From Flavobacterium panici (GTDB lineage: Bacteria > Bacteroidota > Bacteroidia > Flavobacteriales > Flavobacteriaceae), in NCBI RefSeq assembly GCF_903819335.1, contig NZ_CAIJDE010000046.1, positions 1-64,000 on the forward strand: 64,000 bases of DNA, given 5' to 3'. Below are positions 37,493 to 47,057 of the stretch, one piece after another (within the stretch, counting starts at the first letter, position 1; each line of letters begins with the position of its first letter). The notes under the pieces are model-generated. The model had not been told where the DNA came from. It ran no database searches and saw only the letters and a list, made by a program, of their open reading frames with translations. The translations under genes and the position numbers were made by a program.

Positions 37493-38368
37493 TTAGAACT
37501 CCAAATATAAACTAATTATTTTTGCTTTTTCAACAGGAAAACCTTTAATTTTTGACAAATCCTCAATATTATTAAAATTTCCGTTCATACTTCTATAGGT
37601 GACAATTTGTTTTGCAAGTGTATATTTAAAGTACGGAAACTGTGATAATTCTTTTAATGTCGCGTCGTTTATGGCTATCTTCTTAAAACCTGACGGCATA
37701 ATTACTTTAAAATGGCTATTAAGCTGGGCTATAACTTCTGGCGAAAGTCCCCAAACTTCTTCAAGCTGTTCCATAGAAACAAAACCACCTAAAATTTCTT
37801 TCTGCTTTAATATTCTTGATGACAAAGCTTCGCCAATACCATATATTGCAATTAAATCTTCCTGACTGGCTTGGTTTATATCTTTAATTATTATGCTTTC
37901 TTTTTTGAAAGATGCTTTTTGAACGTACTCTTTTTTCTCTGTTTTAAAATCATTTTTCTTTTGTGTCCAATCCGGGAATTTAAACAAGGGAGACATTACC
38001 TTTAATAATGAATCTGAAATTTGTGTTACTTTTTGAAATTCCTCAGCTGAGTTTACATATTTATCTTGTTTTCGGAAAGCCAATAAACGATCTATTTCTT
38101 CAACAGACATTCCGAGTTTGTATCCTTTATAATCCGAAATAAAATTTGGGTTGAAAGTATATACTTTTTGTTTGTCCTTATATTTTGTCTCTTTTGCAGC
38201 ATCTATTTCTTTTTGTAAGGAGAGCCATTTCTTCTCTTCGGGAAAAGTTTTTTCATACTGGTTAAAATCTGCAAAAAAATAAATTAACTGCAGTGTGATG
38301 ATAATTATAAAAAGTAAAAAAATACCGATTCTTTGCTTGCTTGTAAATTTAAAATATTGATTGAACAT
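37493..38368 (-). CDS. ComEA-like helix-hairpin-helix protein
   Basis: 291 aa. One membrane segment near the N-terminus (about 14-32), a charged linker, and two helix-hairpin-helix regions: about 165-225 (DINQASQEDLIAIYGIGEALSSRI, landmark IYGIGEALSSRI) and 228-290 (INDATLKELSQFPYFKY; IKGFPVEKAKII). HhH domains bind DNA without sequence specificity, and the ComEA family is linked to DNA uptake. A competence role here is only inferred, since no other com genes are present. Confidence 0.82.
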   Translation of the reverse strand: MFNQYFKFTSKQRIGIFLLFIIIITLQLIYFFADFNQYEKTFPEEKKWLSLQKEIDAAKETKYKDKQKVYTFNPNFISDYKGYKLGMSVEEIDRLLAFRKQDKYVNSAEEFQKVTQISDSLLKVMSPLFKFPDWTQKKNDFKTEKKEYVQKASFKKESIIIKDINQASQEDLIAIYGIGEALSSRILKQKEILGGFVSMEQLEEVWGLSPEVIAQLNSHFKVIMPSGFKKIAINDATLKELSQFPYFKYTLAKQIVTYRSMNGNFNNIEDLSKIKGFPVEKAKIISLYLEF

Positions 38369-38615
38369 CTTGAAATTTGTGATTATTATAAATGTATTGC
38401 TATTATAAAAAGTATAAAATACGGGATAAATTTTATATTTATTAGGAAAAATACTAAAAATATTATTTCTGAATTTGATATTTCAAACTCAATCGATATA
38501 ATAGAGATTAAAATAAACTCAGCTCTTACAGAAGATTGCAAACAGAATAAATCAAAAATTTAAATATTTTATAACTTAAAATATCATAATTGTTTTTATT
38601 TTTTACAAAAAACGA

Positions 38616-38623
38616 TACATTTG
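38616..38623 (+). promoter_or_regulatory. Candidate -7 element of the permease gene
   Basis: TACATTTG, 31 bases upstream of the ATG. The nearest TTG is 23 bases further upstream, longer than the usual spacing. Confidence 0.5.
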
Positions 38624-38654
38624 GAGCTTAATAACAATAAACCAATAAAATAGT

Positions 38655-40166
38655 ATGTCAATTTGGAGAGTTAAACCAATATCTGCCTTTGAGGCCGATA
38701 TGAAAAAAAGTGATTTAAAAAGAGTTCTTACAAGATGGGGTTTAACTTCATTAGGAATTGGGGCAATCATAGGTGGAGGAATTTTCACTTTAACAGGAAT
38801 CGCAGCTCATGATTATGCGGGTCCAGCTCTGGCTCTATCCTTTGTTATTGCAGGTATAGGCTGTTTATTTGCTTCTCTTTGTTATGCTGAATTTGCTTCA
38901 GTATTACCGGTAGAAGGTTCTGCATATGCTTATGCATACGGAACAATCGGCGAAATTTTTGCCTGGTTCATTGGATGGAACTTGATTCTTGAGTACATGA
39001 TGGGTGCCACCACCGTCGCCGTCGCCTGGAGCGGATACTTTGTAAAACTTCTCCATTTATTTGGAATTAACATCCCAATCTGGCTCTGCAATGATTTTCA
39101 TACTGCTACAGAAAAAATCATTGAACATAATAAAGAGTTTCCTCTCGATCATATTGATTTACCTACATTCGCATTTAATTTACCTGCTTTTTTAATTACA
39201 TGGGTTGTAACTGCAATTCTTGTAAAAGGAATTAAAGAGGCTGCAAGTACAAATAATATTATTGTAATTGTAAAAATTGCTGTAGTTCTTTTTGTAATTG
39301 TTTGTGGTGCTTTCTACATTAATACTGATAACTGGCATCCATTTATTCCTACTGAAGTTCCTGCTCTTGATGCGCTAGGAAATGCGACTGGAAAAATGAA
39401 TTTCGGATTTGGAGGTGTATTAACGGCCGCAACAATTGTATTCTTTGCTTATATTGGATTTGACGCTGTTTCGACTCAGGCCGGAGAAGCAATCAATCCT
39501 AAAAAAGATGTACCATTTGCTATTATCGCTTCTTTAATTATTTGTACAATTCTATATATTCTGGTTTCATTAGTATTAACTGGAATGGTTCACTACGATC
39601 AATTAGACAAAGCTGCTCCGGTTGCTTCTGCTTTTAGTGAAAACGGATTAACATGGGCTGTATTTATTATCACAATTGCTGCAACTGCAGGTTTAACATC
39701 TGTAATGCTTGTGATGATGCTTGGACAAACTCGTATTTTCTTAGGAATGTCAAGAGATGGTTTATTACCTCCATTTTTCAGCAAACTTCACACAACTTTC
39801 AAAACACCTTATAAGAGTACGTATTTAGTTGGAACAATTATTTCTATTGTTGCTGCGCTTACTCCAATTGAAAAAGTAAGTGAAATGTGTAGTATGGGAA
39901 CATTATTAGCATTTGGAATGGTATGTGTTGCCGTTATGATCTTAAGATATAAAAAACCAGAATTAGAAAGACATTACAAAACTCCGGCAGTTTATTTAGT
40001 TGGAACTTTAGGAGTATCTTTCAATTTATTCTTAATGACTCAGGTAAGACACGATACCTGGATCGCATTTTTAAGCTGGGGAACTTTAGGTATCATTGTT
40101 TATTTTGCTTACAGTAAAAAACGAGCGAAACTTAACAATCCTCAAAACGAAACTGAAGAAATCTAA
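38655..40166 (+). CDS. APC-family amino acid permease
   Basis: 503 aa with about 12-13 membrane segments. The APC signature of helix 1 (GIGAIIGGGIFTLTG) and helix 6 (FFAYIGFDAVSTQAGEA) are clear, similar to cationic amino acid transporters (CAT/YfnA type). It should import an amino acid by proton symport or exchange. The substrate is not determined. Expressed alone, with its own -7 element and terminator. Confidence 0.92.
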   Translation: MSIWRVKPISAFEADMKKSDLKRVLTRWGLTSLGIGAIIGGGIFTLTGIAAHDYAGPALALSFVIAGIGCLFASLCYAEFASVLPVEGSAYAYAYGTIGEIFAWFIGWNLILEYMMGATTVAVAWSGYFVKLLHLFGINIPIWLCNDFHTATEKIIEHNKEFPLDHIDLPTFAFNLPAFLITWVVTAILVKGIKEAASTNNIIVIVKIAVVLFVIVCGAFYINTDNWHPFIPTEVPALDALGNATGKMNFGFGGVLTAATIVFFAYIGFDAVSTQAGEAINPKKDVPFAIIASLIICTILYILVSLVLTGMVHYDQLDKAAPVASAFSENGLTWAVFIITIAATAGLTSVMLVMMLGQTRIFLGMSRDGLLPPFFSKLHTTFKTPYKSTYLVGTIISIVAALTPIEKVSEMCSMGTLLAFGMVCVAVMILRYKKPELERHYKTPAVYLVGTLGVSFNLFLMTQVRHDTWIAFLSWGTLGIIVYFAYSKKRAKLNNPQNETEEI

Positions 40167-40181
40167 AAAAAGATTTATCAT

Positions 40182-40215
40182 AAAAAAACCTGTTCAATTG
40201 AACAGGTTTTTTATT
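40182..40215 (+). terminator. Terminator of the permease gene
   Basis: Perfect palindrome AAAACCTGTTCAATTGAACAG continued by GTTTT and a T run. It can also serve the convergent PspC-like gene. Confidence 0.88.
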
Positions 40216-40238
40216 TTTTATATTGTTTAGCTTTTGAT

Positions 40239-40466
40239 TTATAAATCGAAAACAGAAGTCCTTTTTGCGCGGATTAAATCTTTAAGACGAATCCAGAAAG
40301 CCAATGTTAGGTAAACTCCAAAACCCAAACCTGCTGTTACAAACGAAATGTAAATAAAAAATAACCTTACGCTCGTTACACGCATTCCCAGTTTATCAGC
40401 CAGTCTGGATGATACATGAAAACCGTATTTTTCAAAAAAGAATTTTAGTTTTAAAATAGCTGACAT
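40239..40466 (-). CDS. PspC domain protein
   Basis: 75 aa. A cytoplasmic start (KYGFHVSSRLADKLGMRVTSVRLFFIY) is followed by a hydrophobic stretch (about 36-58), the typical stand-alone PspC domain. PspC proteins take part in envelope-stress signalling in Enterobacteria. No pspA/pspB is adjacent. A TACTTTTG -7 element lies at 40516-40523 on minus. Confidence 0.8.
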   Translation of the reverse strand: MSAILKLKFFFEKYGFHVSSRLADKLGMRVTSVRLFFIYISFVTAGLGFGVYLTLAFWIRLKDLIRAKRTSVFDL

Positions 40467-40493
40467 TTTTTGATTTTAGACTTAAGATTTTAT

Positions 40494-40516
40494 CCTTCGA
40501 CTTCGCTCAGGATGAC
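40494..40516. repeat. Short dispersed repeat (CTGAGCGAAGTCGAAGGA)
   Basis: The 23-base string on the minus strand contains CTGAGCGAAGTCGAAGGA, a sequence I remember as common in intergenic regions of Bacteroidetes. Single copy in this window. It lies next to the -7 element of the PspC gene. Confidence 0.5.
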
Positions 40517-40555
40517 AAAAGTACAAATTATCTCATTAGTACATTTTCTAATTGT

Positions 40556-41827
40556 CTAATTATTTTTAAGCAGCTCCATTCCTATTGCACATTTTAAACA
40601 CGCTTTATGGTTGCAGTACTCATTTTTAAGTTCTAATAAAGTTTGGGTTTCAAATGCATTTTTTGATTTTATTCCGAAAGAAGAAAACTTATCGATAATG
40701 GCGTTTTTTTCTGGTGCGACTTCATTCATAAAATCAATTAAATCTTCTGAAGCTGAATCTCCCATTATGTTAGAATAAGCAAACTGAATTGGAATTATGG
40801 TGTTTATGATTACTAAATCAACAAATGATTTTGATAATGTTTTCGCTTTCTTCGGGCTTTCTTTATCGAATTGATAATGATTCTGCCAATACGAACTTGC
40901 AGAAACATTCAGCAGTTCATAAACGTTTTTAGCTGATTTTAGCGCAATTATTTTCGAAAACAAGTTTTGATGTTTTTGATATAAATTAGCGAGTTGAGAA
41001 AGCCGAATCGTGGGGAAATTATCCGGCCGAAGTTTAAAAAACTGAACGGGATCTATAAATGATTTTTCCAACTGATATTTATGCAACAGATAAAAATACC
41101 TAAACTTTAAATCTTTAAAATAAACATCTTCTTTTTCTCCATCTAATAAATTCAAAGTTCCTAAAAGCAATGATTCCAGGTTTTCTACTTCAAAACTTTC
41201 TTTTCTGATGATCGAAAAAGGAATTGATTTTGACATTTGAAGAAAGGCCAAACCGTTTGTATTTAAACCAAAGTTCTTCGCCAAAAGGCAAAACAAAACC
41301 GCTTCCCAATCCTGATTGGTTTCTTCCAACAATTCGTAAACAAACTTTGATTTGCGTTCTAATCGTTCAAAAAATAATCTTTCCTGCCAGTTTTTAAAAA
41401 CAAAGGCATCTATTTCATGTATTTGTTTTTCGCACGAAATCCAGGTTTTGGGAGAAACAAGTGCATTGTAATTATCTAAAACTTCTTTTTCGACATAATC
41501 TTTGAGTACCAAAACCGGAATTTCGGTATTGTTTACTCTAAAAATTGCAGTGTCGTTTTCCCAGACTACATGAAGAATTACATTTTCGTAAGCGGCATCT
41601 TTTTCATGATTATGAAGATACCAATCTGAGGATTTTACATGTATCTCTACATTTCCAGCCCATTTTTGACTGCCGATTTTAATATGGGCATTAAAAAAAT
41701 CAGGCCCCGAAAGTTCTAAATAATCACCTGTTTTAATAATGGTAATAGATTCATTTTGAGCAGTTACAAGATTCAAAGTATCAAACTTTTTGAACCTCCA
41801 GAGATAATGAAGAAAGTCTTCTTTCAT
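40556..41827 (-). CDS. DUF2851 family protein
   Basis: 423 aa, full family length. The conserved N-terminal half is recognisable (GDYLELSGPDFFNAHIKIG; WAGNVEIHVKSSDWYLHNH), and the C-terminus ends in a Cys-rich motif (CNHKACLKC) that may bind a metal. The function is unknown; the family is largely confined to Bacteroidetes. No signal peptide is present, so it should be cytoplasmic. Confidence 0.88.
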   Translation of the reverse strand: MKEDFLHYLWRFKKFDTLNLVTAQNESITIIKTGDYLELSGPDFFNAHIKIGSQKWAGNVEIHVKSSDWYLHNHEKDAAYENVILHVVWENDTAIFRVNNTEIPVLVLKDYVEKEVLDNYNALVSPKTWISCEKQIHEIDAFVFKNWQERLFFERLERKSKFVYELLEETNQDWEAVLFCLLAKNFGLNTNGLAFLQMSKSIPFSIIRKESFEVENLESLLLGTLNLLDGEKEDVYFKDLKFRYFYLLHKYQLEKSFIDPVQFFKLRPDNFPTIRLSQLANLYQKHQNLFSKIIALKSAKNVYELLNVSASSYWQNHYQFDKESPKKAKTLSKSFVDLVIINTIIPIQFAYSNIMGDSASEDLIDFMNEVAPEKNAIIDKFSSFGIKSKNAFETQTLLELKNEYCNHKACLKCAIGMELLKNN

Positions 41828-41902
41828 TTTTAGATTTTATATATTTCAAAAATCTAAAAATAGCAAAAAAATTAATACTATTCTTACAAATAAGAAAACT
41901 AT

Positions 41903-42385
41903 TTATCGAAGCATATATAATTTAGCACAAGCTCTTGCGTCTGAAAGTGCTTCGTGGTGATTTAATTGTATTTTCATTTCGCGACAGCAATCACTTAATT
42001 TTGTTGGTTTTAAACCTTTTGCTTTGTAAATTTTAACGGTGCATTCCCATTTTGGGGCAATATTTAAATCTTCATAATTTAAACCGTGCAGCAGCATAGA
42101 TTTCATTAAAACATTTCGGTCAAAACTTTCGTTGTGCGCCACCACAACCCTATTTTTTAATCTTTTCTCAATTTCAGGATATACCTGAAAAAAGGATTTT
42201 GCATTAACTGTATCTTTTGGATAAATACCATGAACACGAATCGTAAACGGATTGTATTCGTTATTTGGCGGTTTAATTAAAGTAACGAATTCATCTACTA
42301 TAATTCCATTTTCAACAGTAACAATTCCCACAGAACATGGATGATGTCCAGTTGCTGTTTCAAAATCTATGGCCGTAAAATTCAT
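41903..42385 (-). CDS. DEDDh 3'-5' exonuclease (DnaQ-like)
   Basis: 160 aa, one exonuclease domain. The DEDDh residues are visible: Asp7 and Glu9 (AIDFETA), an Asp in VVAHNESFDRNVL, and His/Asp in HHEALSDARA. It resembles the epsilon subunit or RNase T-like nucleases and degrades single strands from the 3' end. It could be a proofreading subunit or a stand-alone nuclease. No polymerase gene is nearby. Confidence 0.9.
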   Translation of the reverse strand: MNFTAIDFETATGHHPCSVGIVTVENGIIVDEFVTLIKPPNNEYNPFTIRVHGIYPKDTVNAKSFFQVYPEIEKRLKNRVVVAHNESFDRNVLMKSMLLHGLNYEDLNIAPKWECTVKIYKAKGLKPTKLSDCCREMKIQLNHHEALSDARACAKLYMLR

Positions 42386-42473
42386 TCTTTAATTATTTTT
42401 TAAAAAGATAAAATCCATAAATCTAACTGTTCAAAAGCTAGATTTATGGATGAAAATTATTTTGATAAAGTTC

Positions 42474-43835
42474 TTATTTAATAGAACCTATAATGTCATA
42501 TTTAGTAATAATATGATGGTTTCCGTTTCCTAAATCAATTAAAACGGCATCATTTTCTTTTGTAAATAATTTCGAAACCTCTTCGATTGGAGTTCCTAAT
42601 TTTACAATCGGGAAAGGTTTTCCCATTACTTCTTTAATTGGTTTTTCGGCTACGTTTTTATCGGCAACATAACTTCTAAACAAATCTGTTTCATCAACAG
42701 AACCCACAAATCCGTTGATATCAACAACCGGAATCTGCGAAATTTTATATTTACGCATACGTTCAATTGCGTGCGAAACCAATTCTTCTGTACGAACAAC
42801 GATCAATTCTTTATCGATATGATCTTTAATAACATCTTCGGCCTTTGTTATGTTTTCTTCTAAGAATCCACGTTCGCGCATCCAGTCGTCATTAAACATT
42901 TTACCCACATAACGGCTTCCTGAATCGTGAAATAATACCACAACAACATCATCTGGCTTAAAATGCTCTTTTAACTGCAATAAACCTTTGATACAAGCTC
43001 CGGCAGAATTCCCAACAAAAATAGCTTCTTCAAGTGCAATCTTTCTGGTATAAACCGCAGCATCTTTATCAGTTACTTTTGTAAAACCGTCAATTAGAGA
43101 AAAATCAACATTTTTTGGTAAAATGTCTTCCCCAATTCCTTCTGTTATATACGAGTAAATTTCGTTTTCGTCAAAAATTCCGGTTTCATGGTATTTTTTA
43201 AAAACAGAACCATACGTATCAATTCCCCAAATTTTAATGTTCGGGTTTTTCTCTTTTAAGTATTTTCCAACTCCAGAAATTGTTCCGCCAGTTCCAACTC
43301 CCACCACAAAATGTGTAATTTTACCATCTGTTTGTTTCCAGATTTCAGGCCCTGTCTGCTCGTAATGTGCCAATGAGTTTGATAAATTATCGTATTGGTT
43401 TACATACCATGAATTTGGTGTTTCTTCTGCCAGACGTTTTGAAACTGAATAATAAGAACGAGGATCTGTAGGCTCAACATCTGTAGGGCAAACAACTACT
43501 TTTGCGCCAACAGCACGCAGAATATCCATTTTTTCTTTCGACTGTTTGTCTGAGATTACACAAATCAATTTGTAACCTTTTATAATCGCAACAAGAGCAA
43601 GTCCCATTCCGGTATTTCCAGAAGTTCCTTCAATAATAGTTCCGCCTGGTTTAAGTCGGCCGTCAGCTTCGGCATCTTCAATCATTTTCACAGCCATTCT
43701 GTCTTTTACAGAATTTCCAGGATTAAAAGTTTCGACTTTTGCTAGTACTAACGCATCAATTTCAGCAACAATTTTGTTGAGTTTTACCAATGGCGTATTA
43801 CCAATTGTTTCTAAAATATTATTTGAAAAGTCCAT
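42474..43835 (-). CDS. Cystathionine beta-synthase-type PLP enzyme with CBS domains
   Basis: 453 aa. The fold-type II PLP domain spans about 1-325 with PLP lysine Lys44 (GNSVKDRM), substrate loop GTSGNTGMG and phosphate-binding GVGTGGTISG. Two CBS modules follow (about 335-453). The order matches cystathionine beta-synthase, which joins serine and homocysteine. O-acetylserine sulfhydrylase is the alternative, but it lacks CBS domains. The eukaryotic haem domain is absent. The CBS modules may bind adenosyl ligands; this is inference. Confidence 0.9.
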   Translation of the reverse strand: MDFSNNILETIGNTPLVKLNKIVAEIDALVLAKVETFNPGNSVKDRMAVKMIEDAEADGRLKPGGTIIEGTSGNTGMGLALVAIIKGYKLICVISDKQSKEKMDILRAVGAKVVVCPTDVEPTDPRSYYSVSKRLAEETPNSWYVNQYDNLSNSLAHYEQTGPEIWKQTDGKITHFVVGVGTGGTISGVGKYLKEKNPNIKIWGIDTYGSVFKKYHETGIFDENEIYSYITEGIGEDILPKNVDFSLIDGFTKVTDKDAAVYTRKIALEEAIFVGNSAGACIKGLLQLKEHFKPDDVVVVLFHDSGSRYVGKMFNDDWMRERGFLEENITKAEDVIKDHIDKELIVVRTEELVSHAIERMRKYKISQIPVVDINGFVGSVDETDLFRSYVADKNVAEKPIKEVMGKPFPIVKLGTPIEEVSKLFTKENDAVLIDLGNGNHHIITKYDIIGSIK

Positions 43836-43886
43836 TTTTATTTAAGTTTAATATTTGGTTTTTTAAGTAAAGTTACGTTTCGTTTT

Positions 43887-45866
43887 TTATTGGAAGAAGT
43901 TCCAGACTAAACCAAATCTGATTACAAAATCACGATACGGACTATTTGGTGTAGAGTAGTAATTAGTATTTGAAAACAAAGCATTTAAATGTTCTCCTTT
44001 TACATAAAAACGTGTCTGGCGAATTCTTGCATTTATGAAAACATCAAAAGTGGCATAATTCCCAATTTCTTTTTTATCCTGCACAAAAAACTCTCCAATA
44101 ACAGGGTTGTAATCGTTAGCATAATATTTAGTAAAGTAATTAAATACAACTCCTGCCTGAGCATATAATGCTTTTTTGAAATAATAATTTGAATAATAAA
44201 GTGTGTTTCTGGTTACGAAATCAGGCACATTTAAAATCAAATCTGATTGATCTACTTTTTGATATAAAAGTGTATTGTCTAAAGCAAAGTTTCCAAATTT
44301 AAATTCTCTATTTGCTTTTATCTCTAAATAATTAATTGCATTTCCGTATTGAGCCGGTTTTATGAGTTGAGTTCTAACCGCATCGTCATCAGCATCAGAT
44401 ACATCTTCAAAATACAAATGATCTTTTAAAATGGTATAATTAACTTCGGCATTTAACCAAGGCGTATTAATGCTGGCTCCTAATGAATTGATTTTTTCAT
44501 TTTTAAAATCATTCGACCAGTTGTACGATACATAACTGCTTTGGTACAAATTATAATTGTTGTTTGGCAGTTTATTGATGTTTCTGTATCTAAAATCAAA
44601 CTGAATTTTATCGTTTAATTTATAACGCAGTTTTACATCAAGATCAGAAAGCGATTGATTGGTGATTGATCTTGTGTACAAAAATCTACCGTTCCATTTA
44701 TTTTTTTGATATTCATACTGTCCGCCTACATTATTAATCTGTAGAAATAAATTATCCTGAATTGTTCTTCCGTCTTTAAAAATAATAATTTTATCATATT
44801 GATAATTAGATCTGTAATCATCAACAAAGAAATTAAATTTTCCTAAAAGAGAATTTTCATACGCAACTCCAACTTTGTTATAAAGTCTTTCAAAATGTGT
44901 TTGATCGTTTATATTACTCGTTACATAGGATTCCCCAAAACGTTTTACCGGTTCATCGATTCCGTCGACTGCAGAAAGTACAGTTGGCTGATTGTATTCG
45001 AAAAATTTATTCTCGTAATTTAATTGATGGTTTACATATAAATTATTGTCTCCATGTGTAGGATTTATTCTAAAAGCGTGATCAAAAAATAAACGTCTTC
45101 CTTTTAAAAATGACTTGGCATCTGTTAAATAAACCTGCAGACGCTGACGGTTTTTAAAATCGGGATCGTCGCTTTCAAAATCTTCCGGAGTTGTAATTCC
45201 ACCGTTTTCTTCATTCGAATTATCCTGATATGTATAATGTGCATTTAATGCATATCTTCTGTTAGTAGTAGCGTAACTAGTTGTAAATCTAAAGTTTCCG
45301 GCACTTACTAATTGATTTATATAATCACCTTCTGAACGTAAACCTCTGTATGCAATAGAAAAATTAAGGTTTTTAGAAACATTCAGCGTGATGAACGAAT
45401 CAACATTTTGTCCTTTATTAATCGTTGTATTAAAAAACAGTTCTGTAAAAGGTGTCGCTGCTGAGTAATATCTAACCTCATCTGCTTGTATGTAATTCGA
45501 ATGCATGGCGCTAAAACCAATTTCCGGATACGGTGAAAAACTCGTTAAACTATATTGTAAAGTATTTAACGGCTGACCAATATTAGAGGATTCTAAAAGT
45601 CCAAAAAGATCTTTTCGAAGATGGTTTTGTTTGTAAGCACTTTTTATTGTCAGCGATGTATCGGCATAAATAGTATCATGTTCCAGCGTAATAATTTGAT
45701 ACTGATCTATCGTTGCAATTTTTGCCTTCTTCTTTTTAACAGTATCAGTTATACTAGAATATTGCGTATTCATATCTAAATTATTTTTAGAAGCTGGTTT
45801 AGGTTTTTCCTGAGAAAACAATAATGCTGGTACAATTAATAGATATAGAAAAATGAATATTCTCAT
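43887..45866 (-). CDS. Putative porin (Porin_10 family)
   Basis: 659 aa. A signal peptide (1-18, ending LFSQ) is followed by a region rich in alternating beta-strand sequence with aromatic strand ends through to a C-terminal WNFFQ, as in outer-membrane barrels. Landmarks include DRLFGLLE-type text (KDLFGLLESSNIGQPLN) and the final FVIRFGLVWNFF. It resembles the Bacteroidetes putative porin family. The substrate is unknown. A TACCTTTG -7 element lies 43 bases upstream (45909-45916). Confidence 0.83.
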   Translation of the reverse strand: MRIFIFLYLLIVPALLFSQEKPKPASKNNLDMNTQYSSITDTVKKKKAKIATIDQYQIITLEHDTIYADTSLTIKSAYKQNHLRKDLFGLLESSNIGQPLNTLQYSLTSFSPYPEIGFSAMHSNYIQADEVRYYSAATPFTELFFNTTINKGQNVDSFITLNVSKNLNFSIAYRGLRSEGDYINQLVSAGNFRFTTSYATTNRRYALNAHYTYQDNSNEENGGITTPEDFESDDPDFKNRQRLQVYLTDAKSFLKGRRLFFDHAFRINPTHGDNNLYVNHQLNYENKFFEYNQPTVLSAVDGIDEPVKRFGESYVTSNINDQTHFERLYNKVGVAYENSLLGKFNFFVDDYRSNYQYDKIIIFKDGRTIQDNLFLQINNVGGQYEYQKNKWNGRFLYTRSITNQSLSDLDVKLRYKLNDKIQFDFRYRNINKLPNNNYNLYQSSYVSYNWSNDFKNEKINSLGASINTPWLNAEVNYTILKDHLYFEDVSDADDDAVRTQLIKPAQYGNAINYLEIKANREFKFGNFALDNTLLYQKVDQSDLILNVPDFVTRNTLYYSNYYFKKALYAQAGVVFNYFTKYYANDYNPVIGEFFVQDKKEIGNYATFDVFINARIRQTRFYVKGEHLNALFSNTNYYSTPNSPYRDFVIRFGLVWNFFQ

Positions 45867-45908
45867 TTGATGGCTTTATATGTAATTATTTCGACAAAAT
45901 TTGTTGAG

Positions 45909-45916
45909 CAAAGGTA
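45909..45916 (-). promoter_or_regulatory. Candidate -7 element of the porin gene
   Basis: TACCTTTG on the minus strand, 43 bases before the ATG. No TTG lies at the expected -33 distance. Confidence 0.5.
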
Positions 45917-46037
45917 AAAGATAAATATGTATAAATAAAAAAACACTTCAATTTATACAATTACCTTGGCAGACAGTATGAAAACGAATATTTTTGCATA
46001 AAATTTTATGATATTTGCCTTTTAAAATTTCAAAAAA

Positions 46038-46706
46038 ATGCTTGCAAAAAATTTCTCGGGATTTGTTTTAGAAACTGGAACTGACGAGGCCGGCCGCGGC
46101 TGTCTTGCAGGCCCTGTAACTGCTGCAGCTATAATCCTGCCTGAAGATTTTGAACACGAAATTTTAAATGACAGTAAACAATTGTCTGAAAAAATGAGGT
46201 TTTTTTTAAAACCCATTATTGAACAACATGCCGTATGTTTTGCTGTAACGCATTTATTTCCAGATGAAATTGACGAAATAAATATCCTCAATGCTTCGAT
46301 GAAAGGAATGCAGGAATGTATTTTAAAATTAAAGCATGTTCCTGAATACATTATTGTGGATGGAAATCGTTCTATAAATGCAAAATTGGGTCTGAAAAAC
46401 AGTTTTGGAAAACAATTTTCTCAGGAAGAAATTGCGTTACTAAAATCAATTCCCAATCAAAGCATTATAAAAGGCGATGCAAAATTCCTGAGTATTGCTG
46501 CAGCTTCTATTTTAGCAAAAACGTACCGCGATGAATATATGGATCAAATTCATGAAGAATTCCCCATGTACAACTGGAAACAAAATAAAGGTTATCCAAC
46601 AAAAGAACATCGCGAAGCCATTAAAAAATATGGCCCAACAAAATATCACAGAATGAGTTTCAGGCTTTTGCCGGATCAATTAGAACTCAATTTCTTTGAA
46701 GAATAA
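46038..46706 (+). CDS. rnhB: Ribonuclease HII
   Basis: 222 aa. The catalytic Asp16-Glu17 pair lies in TDEAGRG, a third carboxylate in IIVDGN, and a further one in [16 protein letters not shown] is also conserved. It removes ribonucleotides from DNA and RNA from RNA-DNA hybrids. It stands alone between a divergent porin gene and the palindromic element B. Confidence 0.96.
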   Translation: MLAKNFSGFVLETGTDEAGRGCLAGPVTAAAIILPEDFEHEILNDSKQLSEKMRFFLKPIIEQHAVCFAVTHLFPDEIDEINILNASMKGMQECILKLKHVPEYIIVDGNRSINAKLGLKNSFGKQFSQEEIALLKSIPNQSIIKGDAKFLSIAAASILAKTYRDEYMDQIHEEFPMYNWKQNKGYPTKEHREAIKKYGPTKYHRMSFRLLPDQLELNFFEE

Positions 46707-46757
46707 AAAAAGAAGCTGTCTTGTCGAGGCAGTTCATACACTACAATTATTTTGTTT

Positions 46758-47002
46758 GTTTTTAGTGACTTAATTGGCCACTTTTTTGATATCCGATTTA
46801 TCATTCCATAGGAATGTTTTGTCGGTAGAAAAATTAAAGATCAGTCATATTTGCGTTCCATAGGAACGTTTGACAGGTCAGATTATTAAAAAACAATGTC
46901 AAAATCAAACGTTCCTACGGAACGTAATCCATTATAACAATATAATTTCTACCAATGAAATGTTCCTACAGAACAAGGAAACATGTAAAATAAAAAAAGG
47001 CT
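46758..47002. repeat. Palindromic interspersed element, copy B
   Basis: About 240 bp, nearly the same as copy A at 13178-13419 from GTTTTTAG to the A run of the following terminator. Contains ATTCCATAGGAAT, CGTTCCATAGGAACG and CGTTCCTACGGAACG palindromes. Differences from copy A partly keep the palindromes. The small plus-strand frame 46870-47061 is by chance. Confidence 0.85.
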
Positions 47003-47025
47003 TATCTAAATTGATAAGCCTTTTT
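46992..47025. terminator. Terminator between element B and the TonB receptor gene
   Basis: Arms AAAAAGGCTTATC and GATAAGCCTTTTT around a TAAATT loop, with A and T runs at the two ends, so it is bidirectional. Confidence 0.85.
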
Positions 47026-47057
47026 GGCTTTAAAAATCTGCCCCAACACATTTTTAA

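Noticed and set aside
38333..38563. Plus-strand 76-residue frame overlapping the start of the ComEA-like gene
   Set aside because: Antisense to a clear gene start and rich in Ile/Lys/Asn as expected from AT-rich spacer sequence.
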